Source: Kitasatospora sp. NBC_00374 (GTDB taxonomy: Bacteria; Actinomycetota; Actinomycetes; Streptomycetales; Streptomycetaceae). From it: DNA of 64,000 nt. Location of the stretch: positions 7,981,001-8,045,000 of the forward strand of contig NZ_CP107964.1 of NCBI RefSeq assembly GCF_041434935.1. Reading direction: 5' to 3'. The position numbers and the translations under genes are program-made. Positions 17,414 through 25,144 of this stretch are shown one piece after another (the first letter of the stretch is position 1; each line of letters starts with the position of its first letter). Below the pieces are notes generated by a model, which did no database searches, was not told the DNA's origin, and saw only the letters and a list, made by a program, of their open reading frames with translations.

Positions 17414-18703
17414 ATGATCACCGCTGACCGCCCCGCCCCCGCCCCCGCCCCCGCCCCGGAACGCAAGCGCGCTGCACCCCGGGGATCAAACTCCGACGAG
17501 ACAACCCGCGCCCGCGCTGTCGCGCTGGTCATCGGCCCGCTGAACCGTGAGCACGGCCTCGGTTACCTGGTGGCCGCCGTCATCCTCGCCGGCGTCATCC
17601 AGATCGCCCTGGGCGCGCTCGGCGTGGCGAAGCTGATGCGCTTCGTGCCCCGCTCGGTGATGGTCGGCTTCGTCAACGCCCTCGCGATCCTGATCTTCAT
17701 GGCGCAGGTCCCCGAGATGACGCACGTCCCCTGGGCCGTCTACCCGCTGATCGCCGTGGGGCTGGCGCTGATGGTGTTCTTCCCGAAGGTCACCATGGTC
17801 ATCCCGGCGCCGCTGGTGTCGATCGTCATTCTCACCGTCATCACGCTCGCGGCCGGCATCGCGGTGCCGACGGTGGGAGACAAGGGCGACCTGCCGTCCT
17901 CCCTGCCGGTGCCCGGGCTGCCGGACGTGCCGTTCACGATGATGGAGTCGCTGATGACCGCCAAGCTGGTGGACGACATCACCGACACCCACTCCTCCAA
18001 GACCCGCGAGTCGATCGGCCAGGGCATCGCCAACATCGTCACCGGCTTCTTCGGCGGCATGGGCGGCTGCGCGATGATCGGCCAGACCATGATCAACGTG
18101 AAGGTGTCCGGCGCCCGCACCCGCCTCTCCACCTTCCTCGCCGGTGCGTTCCTGATGGTGCTGTGCATCGTCTTCGGCCCCGTCGTCTCCGACATCCCCA
18201 TGGCCGCACTGGTCGCCGTCATGGTGATGGTGTCGTTCGACTGGCACTCCATCGCGCCCAAGACGCTGAAGCGGATGCCGGCCGGGGAGATCGCCGTCAT
18301 GGTGATCACCGTCGCCGTGGTGGTCGCCACCTCCAACCTCGCCATCGGCGTCGTGGTCGGCTCGATCACCGCGATGGTCATCTTCGCCAAGCGCGTCGCC
18401 CACTTCGCCAACGTCACCGCCCACGCTGCCCCCGACGGCGGCCAGGTCGTCTACTCGGTGACCGGCGAGCTGTTCTTCGCCTCCTCCAACGACCTCGTCG
18501 GCCAGTTCAACTACGCAGGCGACCCCGACAAGGTCGTCATCGACCTCACCGACGCCCACATCTGGGACGCCTCCTCCGTCGCAGCCCTCGACGCTATCGA
18601 GACCAAGTACAAGCAACGCGGCAAGACCGTGGAGATCATCGGCCTCAACACCCCCAGCGCCGACCTTCACGACAAGCTCAGCGGCGAACTCGCCAGCCAC
18701 TGA
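17414..18703 (+). pseudogene. SulP-family anion transporter with in-frame internal deletions
   Basis: The 429-residue frame is intact, but the protein is shorter than the usual 480-570 for this family. After a Pro/Ala-rich tail the sequence jumps at residue 35 to AVALVIGPLNREHGLGYLVA, which is normally preceded by about three membrane helices. A second gap falls between GLPDVPFT and MMESLMTAKLVDD, where a helix normally precedes GLMESLMTAKLVDD. A third small gap lies in VMVMVSFDWHS. The rest, including ESIGQGIANIVTGFFGGMGG and the C-terminal STAS domain (VDLTDAHIWDASSVAALD), is well preserved. SulP proteins move sulfate, bicarbonate or other anions. With core helices missing I expect no transport; expression of a truncated protein is possible. 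Gap sizes are from memory of the family. Confidence 0.7.
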
Positions 18704-18713
18704 CACTGGCCCA

Positions 18714-18764
18714 GCGAGACGACGGAGGACCCCGGCCGACGGCCGGGGTCCTCCGTCGTCTCGC
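18714..18764 (+). terminator. 24-bp perfect hairpin terminator
   Basis: The arm 18714-18737 (starts GCGAGACGACGG) is exactly complementary to 18741-18764 across a GAC loop. It starts 11 bases after the SulP-like stop. Its perfection shows that it is either recent or under selection even though the upstream gene is decayed. Confidence 0.85.
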
Positions 18765-18834
18765 GTGCAGAGCTGGAGGCCCTGGTCCAGCTTGACCCGC
18801 CCCGGACCGCCTCCCTCTGCGCTCCGCCAGCGCG

Positions 18835-18879
18835 GTCAAACTTCGGTGAGACAGCTCAAACTTCGGTGAGACGGGACAG
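18835..18879 (-). repeat. solo IS21-like end: direct repeat of TCAAACTTCGGTGAGAC
   Basis: Two exact copies of the 17-mer TCAAACTTCGGTGAGAC occur at 18836-18852 and 18856-18872. Read from the other strand, the array begins TGTCCCGTCTC at 18879. Multiple repeats behind a TGT terminus are typical of IS21-family ends. No IS21 genes are attached. Diverged relatives occur at 38311 and 38341. Confidence 0.5.
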
Positions 18880-19334
18880 TCGCCGTCGGGCCGCCGGTCC
18901 CCGAGCCGGGCGGTGCCCGGCGGGGCCGTCCCCGGCCCCCGGCCCCGGGCCGCTGCGCCCAGTGGGGCCGTCCCCGGTGTCCTGGCCGCCGTCCCGGGTA
19001 CGGGAGGCCCCGCCCACGGCCCCCGAATTCTCCCGGCGGGGCCGTCCCCGGCTGCCGGGTCGCTGCGCCCCGGGCCGGGAGCCCCGTGTCGGCGGACGCC
19101 TCTATGTGCCCAGGGAGGTGCAGCCGAACGTGCACCGGTGCGGGTGGATGTCCCCGGGTGGAGGGCGCCGGGTAGGTTGATCGTTTGTGGTGTTCGGACA
19201 GCTCAGCCCGCCACTGCGGTTCGGAAGAAAAGCCGAAGAAGTTTTCTCATGCCGGATGTCGAGGTCCTGTGCCCGGCTCCGACTGAGGGGTGGAAGCGCG
19301 CCGAAGGGGTGCGCCGGACACACGGGGACACTTG
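18880..19334. other. intergenic region containing the left arm of the YCII/sigma cassette
   Basis: A very GC-rich stretch (18890-19080) without a convincing gene. The left cassette arm lies at 19086-19135. Between 19136 and 19334 lies the probable promoter of the YCII/sigma pair. A TTGATCG-type sequence near 19175 could be part of it, but no confident boxes are assigned. Confidence 0.35.
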
Positions 19335-19697
19335 ATGAAGTACGTCGCGATGATCTACGGCAACCAGGCCAAGTGGGACTCCTTCCCGGCCGATGCCTGG
19401 CCCGAGGCGATCGCCAAGCAGGACGCGTTCAACAAGAAGTACCGCGACAGCGGCGAACTGATCGGCGCCTACGGCCTGGCGGACGCGGCCAACGCGCAGC
19501 TGGTGCGTCGCAAGGACGGCGTCCCGGCGGTCACCGACGGGCCGTACCTGGAGACCAAGGAGTACATCGCCAGCTTCTACATGCTGGACTGCGAGTCCCT
19601 GGATCGCGCGCAGGAGATCGCCGCCGACATGCCCTTCGCGGACATCGAGCCGGTCGAGCTGTGGCCGGTGCTGCACGACGCCGCGACGGACCTGTGA
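19335..19697 (+). CDS. YCII/DGPF-domain protein partnered with an ECF42 sigma factor
   Basis: A 120-residue protein with the YCII-related fold (KYVAMIYGNQ start, then VTDGPYLETKEYIASFYML, then ADIEPVELWPV). DGPY is the DGPF motif variant that names the family. Its stop overlaps the GTG of the following sigma factor by four bases (GTGA), so the two are coupled. DGPF proteins are the conserved partners of ECF42 sigma factors and have been proposed to sense or work with them, although no anti-sigma activity is shown. It has no membrane segment. Confidence 0.85.
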   Translation: MKYVAMIYGNQAKWDSFPADAWPEAIAKQDAFNKKYRDSGELIGAYGLADAANAQLVRRKDGVPAVTDGPYLETKEYIASFYMLDCESLDRAQEIAADMPFADIEPVELWPVLHDAATDL

Positions 19698-20950
19698 CCG
19701 GGATGCCCGGCGTCGAGGACCTGCTGCGCGAACTAGCGCCGCAGGTCCTCGGCGCGCTCGTTCGCCGCTACGGCGTCTTCGACACGTGTGAGGACGCCGT
19801 CCAGGAGGCGCTGCTGGCCGCCGCCCTCCAGTGGCCCGCCGAGGGAACACCGGCCAACCCGAGGGGATGGCTGGTCACCGTCGCCTCCCGCCGCCTAGTG
19901 GACCAGGTCCGCAGCGAGCAGGCGCGCCGGCGTCGCGAGGACCGCATCGCCCTGGCGACTCCGCAGGCCGAGCTGCTGAGCCGCGCCGCCGACACTGATG
20001 CGGACGCGGACCGGGACGACTCCCTGGCGCTGCTGTTCCTGTGCTGCCACCCGGCACTGTCCGAGCCCAGCCGGATCGCCCTCACACTGCGCGCGATCGG
20101 GGGCCTGACCACCAACCAGATCGCCGCGGCCTTCCTCGTACCCGAGGCGACCATGGCCCAGCGCATCAGCCGCGCCAAACAGACCGTCAAAACCTCCGCC
20201 ACACCCTTGCGCATGCCCCAGGCTGCCGACCGGGCCGAACGGCTGGAGGCGGTGCTCCACGTGCTCTACCTGATCTTCAACGAGGGCTACACCGCCACCG
20301 ACGGCGCCGACCTGACCGTCCCAGCCCTGTCGACCGAGGCAATCCGGCTCACCCGCCTGCTGCACCACCTGCTGCCCGACCACACCGAAACGGCCGGGCT
20401 GCTCGCCCTGATGCTGCTCACCGACGCGCGCCGCCCCGCCCGCACCGGACCCGACGGCGCCCTGGTGCCGCTGGCCGAGCAGGACCGCACCCGATGGGAC
20501 CGCCGGCTCATCGCGGAGGGCGTCGGCCTGATCAGCCGCACCCTGCCCCTCGGACAGGTGGGCCCGTATCAGCTGCAGGCGGCCATCGCCGCCGTCCACG
20601 ACGAGGCCGAGCGCGTCGACGCCACCGACTGGCCGCAGATCCTCGCCCTCTACGACTTGCTGGAGCACCTCGCACCGAACCCGATGGTCACCCTCAACCG
20701 CGCGGTCGCCGTCGCCATGGTGCACGGACCGACCGCCGGGCTCGAGCTGCTGGCGACACTGGAGTCTGACAAACGGACGGCACACCACCACCGCCTGCTC
20801 GCCACCCGCGCCCACTTCCTGGAACAACTCGGCGACCACCACGCAGCAGCCCACACCTACCGCGAGGCAGCCCGCCGCACCACCAGCACACCGGAGCGGC
20901 GCCACCTCACCACCCGCGCGGCCCGCCTCACCCCCGGCCGACAGGACTGA
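19694..20950 (+). CDS. ECF42-type RNA polymerase sigma factor with TPR-like C-terminal domain
   Basis: A 418-residue protein starting at GTG 19694. Region 2 is visible in VRRYGVFDTCEDAVQEALLA and NPRGWLVTVASRRLVDQVRS. Region 4 is visible in LFLCCHPALSEPSRIALTLR followed by TTNQIAAAFLVPEATMAQRI. The 200-residue C-terminal extension (HVLYLIFNEGYTATDG through NPMVTLNRAVAVAMVHGP) is the helical repeat domain that distinguishes the ECF42 group. Such sigma factors have no classical anti-sigma factor and are found with DGPF proteins, as here. The pair is enclosed by inverted repeats, suggesting that it moves as a unit. Confidence 0.9.
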   Translation: MTGMPGVEDLLRELAPQVLGALVRRYGVFDTCEDAVQEALLAAALQWPAEGTPANPRGWLVTVASRRLVDQVRSEQARRRREDRIALATPQAELLSRAADTDADADRDDSLALLFLCCHPALSEPSRIALTLRAIGGLTTNQIAAAFLVPEATMAQRISRAKQTVKTSATPLRMPQAADRAERLEAVLHVLYLIFNEGYTATDGADLTVPALSTEAIRLTRLLHHLLPDHTETAGLLALMLLTDARRPARTGPDGALVPLAEQDRTRWDRRLIAEGVGLISRTLPLGQVGPYQLQAAIAAVHDEAERVDATDWPQILALYDLLEHLAPNPMVTLNRAVAVAMVHGPTAGLELLATLESDKRTAHHHRLLATRAHFLEQLGDHHAAAHTYREAARRTTSTPERRHLTTRAARLTPGRQD

Positions 20951-21040
20951 CCGGCAGAGCCGAAGCGCGACGGACTCGGGCACCATCGCTGTGCACGTTC
21001 GGCTGTACCCGCCTGTGCACTTTCGGGTGTACGCCGACAC

Positions 21041-21300
21041 CCCGCCGCCTCCGGTCACCGAACTCCCCTCTGACGGCCTGTCACCCAGCTTTCGTCGGGC
21101 CGCTGCGCCCGGCTTCGTCCGCCCCCCGGGTCGGTGGCCGCCGGCTCGTGCCCGGCATGCCGCGCCGTTGTTCTGCACCGCATGCTCCCGTCTGTCTGAT
21201 CGCAGCCGTGGCTCGTGCCGCGGCCGTGGCCGCCCGGCCGCGCACAGTGCCTCGTGTATCGAAACGGCTCAAGTCAACTCGAAACGGACACTCTTGTCGC
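21041..21300. other. intergenic region after the sigma cassette
   Basis: No credible gene is seen. At 21270-21290 lies TCAACTCGAAACGGACAC, whose core ACTCGAAACG is also present at 15397. Its role is unknown. Confidence 0.3.
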
Positions 21301-21937
21301 ATGGTCAGCCATCACCGGAGAGGTGAAGTCATTGCGATCGCCGGCCTCTTCCTTGCGGCAGCCGCGATCGTTGTGCCACTGGTGGTCGGCGGCGGGGACG
21401 ACAAGGGCGGCGGGGGCGGCGGTGCGAGCGGGAGCCCTACGAATGTCGCCACGCCGGAGAGCAGCCCGACGGTGACCGATGATGTTCCTGCAAGCCCGGC
21501 GGAGAACAGCCCCGCCGCGGCGTCCCCGGAAGTGGCTGAAACATACTTGAGCGACCTTGAACCGAAGTCATCTGCCTACGGTATTTGAAACTGGATCTAC
21601 CGAGGTCGATGGAAAGGTCTTAGCGCAGAGCGTATCCCTCAAGGCGGACAAGGGTTACATCCCGACAAACGACGTGGAATACATCCTTGGCAAGCACTGG
21701 AGAAATCTAAAGGCAACCGTCGGCCTACGGGACAGTTCCCCGACCGGGGCAGTCATGAAATTTGAGGTCTTCGCGGATGGAAAATCTGTCTATTCGTACA
21801 CTATTTCCCTGGGAGGCGCTGGAAGCGTGGATCTGGGCGTTGCCGGAGTCCTCACCATCAAGCTTAAAGTCACGTACCTCGGTCCTGACTCCTACGACTA
21901 TTCCTACGGTGTCTGGGGGGATGCTCTCCTGAGCTGA
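21301..21937 (+). pseudogene. membrane-anchored NPCBM-like domain protein with a frameshift
   Basis: The first frame (ATG 21301) gives one membrane helix (GEVIAIAGLFLAAAAIVVPL), a Gly/Ser/Pro-rich linker and the start of a beta domain, VAETYLSDLEPKSSAYGI, then hits TGA at 21588. The continuing domain is in another frame: ETGSTEVDGKVLAQSVSLKA, LGKHWRNLKATVGLRDSSPT and KVTYLGPDSYDYSYGVWGD, ending at 21937. Put together these look like one NPCBM/NEW2-type carbohydrate-recognition domain behind a stalk. A single indel near 21585 separates them. Composition is less GC-rich than the neighbours after 21560. Confidence 0.6.
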
Positions 21938-22262
21938 TCTCCAAGGATTTCCCGGCGCCCGCCTGCTGCGCCCCGGCTGCTGTCCCGCCGTCGCCCGTCG
22001 CTCCCCGCCCGCTCCGGCTGCTGCTGCGCCTCGCCTCTGGCCGTCGTCCCGCCCCGGCCGCTCCCGCCCGGGTGCGAATCTGCGGTTTGTTGTCACTGGG
22101 GGATCAGCCGGTGTCACCAGCCCCTGCTGATGGTGGCGTATGGGGGCCGGGGGAGCGCGGGGTGTCACCGGGATGCGGATGTGTGGTGACATCAGGAGAC
22201 TTCGCGCAGTGACATCTTGATGCAGATCCGTACCGGCTGGTACTGCTGTTCCGGTGCGGTTT
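21938..22262. other. intergenic region with GTGTCAC/GTGACAT repeats
   Basis: No gene is recognised. Several short motifs of the form GTGTCACC or GTGACATC occur between 22110 and 22215, in both orientations. They could be remnants of an element end. Confidence 0.3.
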
Positions 22263-22640
22263 CTACGGGCGTTGCCAGTTGGGGTCGTGGGTGGGGCAGC
22301 GGTCGAGGTCGCAGGTGGTTTCGGAGTTGGCTTGGCAGTGGGCGGTTGGCCAGTACCGGGATCTGCAGGGGGCGGGGTCGACGGGTGTGCCGTCGGTGGG
22401 CAGTGTGCGTTCGCAGTAGTCGCATCGGATGACGGCTTGGACGCCGGCCTGCCGCAGGTGTTTGAGTGCCGCGATGGCCTTTTCGTACGGGATCGTGGCC
22501 TGGACGGTGGCCGGCGCGTCGTCCAGGAGCTGTCTGCAGTGCCACAAGCTCAGGTTGGTGACCGCTTGGATCGCCTTGAGGGCTGCTGGCCCGCTGTAGG
22601 CGGCCCCGATCAGCAGGACAGTGAACTCGGGATCCTCCAC
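22263..22640 (-). CDS. ribosomal L7/L12 C-terminal-domain-like protein with a Cys-rich tail
   Basis: A 125-residue protein starting at GTG 22640 with GGAGAGG upstream. Residues about 5-70 (FTVLLIGAAYSGPAALKAIQ, then VTNLSLWHCRQLLDDAPATV, then KAIAALKHLRQAGVQAVI) follow the fold pattern of the L7/L12 C-terminal domain, in which a beta strand is followed by the vRelTgLgLkeAkdlV helix pair. The tail carries six cysteines (CDYCERTLP, PCRS, HCQAN, TCDLDRCPTH), which looks like a metal site. It is not the ribosomal gene. Free-standing copies are common in Streptomyces and of unknown role. Confidence 0.65.
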   Translation of the reverse strand: MEDPEFTVLLIGAAYSGPAALKAIQAVTNLSLWHCRQLLDDAPATVQATIPYEKAIAALKHLRQAGVQAVIRCDYCERTLPTDGTPVDPAPCRSRYWPTAHCQANSETTCDLDRCPTHDPNWQRP

Positions 22641-22885
22641 AGGCTTCCTCTCCGGCCGGCGTAGCGTCACGCGCTCAGTCAACCGTCTGGCGCTCCCCTC
22701 GGCCCCGAGTTCCCCGAACCTGACTGCTGCTCCAGGCGTCTTCGGTGGGGCCGGCCCCGTCCCCGGCTGCCTGGGGTGGGTGCGGGGCCGGCCGTCGGGT
22801 TGGTGGGTGGGTATGGGATTCGCGCAAGCGAGTTTTGTATGGTGTTTTCGCATGGCCATTTGGAACGCCGTCTCGTGATCGACCA
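22641..22885. other. intergenic region left of the nested IS elements
   Basis: No gene is seen. The sequence ends with the TAA that abuts the left inverted repeat of the IS5-type element. Confidence 0.3.
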
Positions 22886-23399
22886 TAAGACTGTGTCCTA
22901 CGTGGTGGTCTTGGCGAGGCGTTTGTGGCAGGTGAGGACGGCGGCGAGGTCGCAGAAGGCCAGGTGCTGGCGGTGATCGCGTTCGTAGCGTCGGGCGATC
23001 CGGCGGTAGCCGGTGAGCCACGACATGGTGCGTTCGATGACCCACCGATGGCGGCCGAGGGTCTGGCTCGACTCGACGCCCTTGCGGGCGATTCGGGGCA
23101 GGATTCCCCGCCTGCGAAGCCATGTGCGCAGCTCGGAGTTGTCGTACGCCTTGTCCGCGTGCGGCTTGCGTGGCAGGAGGTGCGGGCCTCGCTCGGGGTC
23201 GTGTTTCGCCGGGAGGGCTTCGACCAGGGGGCGTCGGGCCGTGCTGGTCGTGGGTGTTGGCGGAGGAGATGCCGATGACGAGGGGCAGCCCGTTGCGGTC
23301 GGACAGGACATGCACCTTGGAGCCGGGCTTTCCCCGGTCGACGGGGCTGGGACCTGTGTGTTCGCCCCGTTACCGTTTTCACGGCCCCGCAACGGGGTT

Positions 23400-23560
23400 C
23401 CCGGCCTCCCGGCCCGGCATGACTTGTGCCCCTTGTCGATCATGATCGAAAAAGTGGTGTCACCGGGCTCGGAGGCGTTGGCAGACCGCTGATTAGGGGC
23501 TTGAGCGCCGAACCTGTCCAGGCGAGGCAGGCTCTTCGTAACGTGGATGCCGGCACGCTG
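23400..23560 (+). ncRNA. candidate IS110 bridge RNA in the non-coding left end
   Basis: Bridge RNAs of IS110 elements are transcribed from the non-coding left end and carry two internal loops that pair with the target and with the element ends. Here a stem-loop at 23420-23462 (TGAC closed by GTCA, inner hairpin TCGATCATGATCGA) has GCCCCTT on its 5' side (23428-23434) and CGAAAAAGTG on its 3' side (23447-23456). The first resembles the left side of the insertion site. The second is the complement of the right junction with one T fewer. A second structured segment has TAGGGGC at 23494-23500, identical to the right end of the element (24817-24823), and CGTAAC at 23537-23542, the complement of GTTACG, close to the left end GTTACC. 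Exact RNA ends are unknown. Confidence 0.55.
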
Positions 23561-23601
23561 ATGCCGCAGGGCCGGGGAAGACGAGACCTGGGGAGGGGCA
23601 G

Positions 23602-24807
23602 TTGACCAGCACCGACGGCATCGACGTCTATCTCGGACTGGACGTCGGCAAGGGCGAGCACCACGCGACCGCGCTCACCCCGGCCGGCAAGAGGGTCGTC
23701 GACAAGGCACTGCCCAACAACGAGCCCAGGCTCCGTGAGCTGTTCTCGAAGCTGCAGGCCAAGCACGGGACCGTGCTCGTGGTGGTCGACCAGCCGGCCA
23801 CCGTCGGCGCCCTGCCGCTGGCCGTCGCCCGCAGCACCGGCTGCCGTGTCGCCTACCTGCCCGGCCTGACCATGCGCCGGATCGCCGACCTGTATCCCGG
23901 CGAGGCGAAGACCGACGCCCGCGACGCGCACGTCATCGCGGACGCCGCCCGCACCATGCCACACACCCTGCGTGACCTGGTGCCGAGCGACGAGATTGTC
24001 GCCGAGCTGGAGATGATCGCCGGCTTCGACGACGACCTCGCGGGTGAGTCGACCAGGATCAAGAACCGCCTGCGCGGCCTGCTCACCCAGATCCATCCCT
24101 CACTCGAACGCGTCCTGGGCCCACGCCTCGACCACCCGGCCGTCCTTGCCCTGCTCGAACGCCACGGCTCCCCGGCCCAGTTGAGGAAGGCCGGCCGGCG
24201 TCGACTGATCACACTGCTGCGGCCCAAGGCCCCGCGGATGGCCGAGCGCCTGGTCGAGGACATCCTCACCGCCCTCGACGAGCAGACCGTCGTGGTCCCC
24301 GGCACCGAGGCCGCCGCGCTCATCGTCCCCAGCCTCGCCACCTCACTGACCGCAGTCCTCGACCAGCGCAAACTCCTCGCCGCAAGGATCGAGGAACTGC
24401 TGGAGGCCCACCCTCTTTCCCCGGTCCTGATCTCGATGCCCGGCATCGGTGTCAGGACCGCCGCCCGGATCCTCGTCGACGTCGGCGACGCGAGCGCCTT
24501 CCCGACCGCCGGCCATCTCGCGGCATACGCGGGCCTCGCGCCCGTCACCCGCGCCTCCGGCTCCTCCATCCGCGGCGAGCACCCCTCACGACGCGGCAAC
24601 AAGCAGCTCAAACGCGCCTTCTACCTGGCCGCGTTCGCATCCCTGTCCCAACCCGAGTCACGGGCCTACTACGACCGGAAGCGACGCGAGGGCAAGCACC
24701 ACGTCGCTGCCCTCGTCGCACTCGCCCGACGCCGCATCGACGTCCTCTTCGCCATGCTCCGAGACGACGGCACCCTCTACCAGCCGCCGACCGCTGCTTC
24801 TGCTTGA
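23602..24807 (+). CDS. IS110-family transposase (RuvC-like DEDD recombinase)
   Basis: A 401-residue protein with a TTG start at 23602 preceded by GGGGAGGGG. The N-terminal RuvC-like domain shows Asp14 (YLGLDVGKGEHH), Asp63 (VVVDQPATVGAL; Glu in many relatives), and Asp105 and Asp108 (AKTDARDAHV). A coiled-coil region follows, then the C-terminal Tnp domain, MPGIGVRTAARILVDVGD, with the candidate nucleophilic serine near residue 320 in TRASGSS. IS110 enzymes cut through a composite DEDD/serine site directed by a bridge RNA. The gene is complete and lies inside the IS5-type element. Confidence 0.92.
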   Translation: MTSTDGIDVYLGLDVGKGEHHATALTPAGKRVVDKALPNNEPRLRELFSKLQAKHGTVLVVVDQPATVGALPLAVARSTGCRVAYLPGLTMRRIADLYPGEAKTDARDAHVIADAARTMPHTLRDLVPSDEIVAELEMIAGFDDDLAGESTRIKNRLRGLLTQIHPSLERVLGPRLDHPAVLALLERHGSPAQLRKAGRRRLITLLRPKAPRMAERLVEDILTALDEQTVVVPGTEAAALIVPSLATSLTAVLDQRKLLAARIEELLEAHPLSPVLISMPGIGVRTAARILVDVGDASAFPTAGHLAAYAGLAPVTRASGSSIRGEHPSRRGNKQLKRAFYLAAFASLSQPESRAYYDRKRREGKHHVAALVALARRRIDVLFAMLRDDGTLYQPPTAASA

Positions 24808-25144
24808 CGAAGACCATAGGGGCACTTTTTTCGCGCGGACGTGCACGGAGTCGACGACGACGCGCGACAGGTCCAGGACCTCGGCGTCGGCCAGGTACTC
24901 CAGTATCACCCTGCGGAGCCGGCCCCACAGGCCGTCCTTGGTCCAGATCGTGAAGCGGCGGTGCACCGTGGACTTCGACACCCCGAAACACGGTGGCAGA
25001 TGCCGCCACGCACACCCCGTCGTCAACACGTAGACCACTGCGGCGAACACCGCACAACGACAGCACCGCCACGTAGGACACGGTCTTAGCCCTGCCCTGG
25101 CAGTTGGGCGGGCGTGGATCTTCGAGGGGGGCCGGGCGGCCGGT

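Larger units (their letters stand above)
19086..21040 (+). mobile_element. passenger cassette with 50-bp inverted ends (YCII + ECF sigma)
   Basis: The left arm (19086-19135) and the right arm (20991-21040) are imperfect inverted repeats of 50 bases. Both start GTGTCGGCG at the outer edge and end CAGCCGAACGTGCAC at the inner edge. The right arm contains two tandem units, GTGCACGTTCGGCTGTAC and GTGCACTTTCGGGTGTAC. Repeated units behind a TGTCGG terminus match the layout of IS21-family ends. Only the YCII and sigma factor genes lie between, and no transposase. A non-autonomous element moved in trans by an IS21 transposase is inferred. A target duplication was not found. Confidence 0.5.
23369..24824 (+). 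mobile_element. IS110-family insertion sequence
   Basis: The boundaries were found from the interrupted IS5 gene: joining 23368 to 24825 restores the codons AAA AAA GGG GGC GAA (minus strand) and the expected protein order KKGGEH. The element is 1,456 bp, has no terminal inverted repeats and made no target duplication, as is normal for IS110. It contains a 233-base non-coding left end, the transposase gene, and a short right end. Confidence 0.85.
22890..25085 (-). pseudogene. IS5-family transposase, split by IS110 and missing its N-terminus
   Basis: The upstream half (right of the IS110) reads AVFAAVVYVLTTGCAWRHLP, then VSKSTVHRRFTIWTKDGLW and LSRVVVDSVHVRAKK, where the catalytic Asp is in VVVDS. 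The downstream half begins GEHTGPSPVDRGKPGSKVHV, then LSDRNGLPLVIGISSANTHD. It changes frame near 23235 and continues LPRKPHADKAYDNSELRTWL to GRHRWVIERTMSWLTGYRRI, ending in the left inverted repeat. The frame change could be the programmed shift used by some IS5 relatives. The N-terminal 30-40 residues are absent because only about 20 bases separate AVFAA from the repeat, so the element was already defective or was damaged later. Confidence 0.78.
22886..25088 (-). mobile_element. IS5-type element interrupted by IS110
   Basis: The left end TAAGACTGTGTCCTACGTGG (22886-22905) and the right end, read inwards from 25088, TAAGACCGTGTCCTACGTGG, are inverted repeats with one mismatch. Between them lie the two halves of an IS5-family transposase on the minus strand, separated by the IS110 element at 23369-24824. 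Without that insertion the element would be about 750 bp, which is short: the transposase N-terminus next to the right end is missing. Confidence 0.8.

Noticed and set aside
19187-19693. Longer sigma factor with an N-terminal extension from 19187
   Set aside because: That frame before 19694 is out of register with the YCII gene, and the GTG at 19694 overlapping the YCII stop gives the normal sigma N-terminus.
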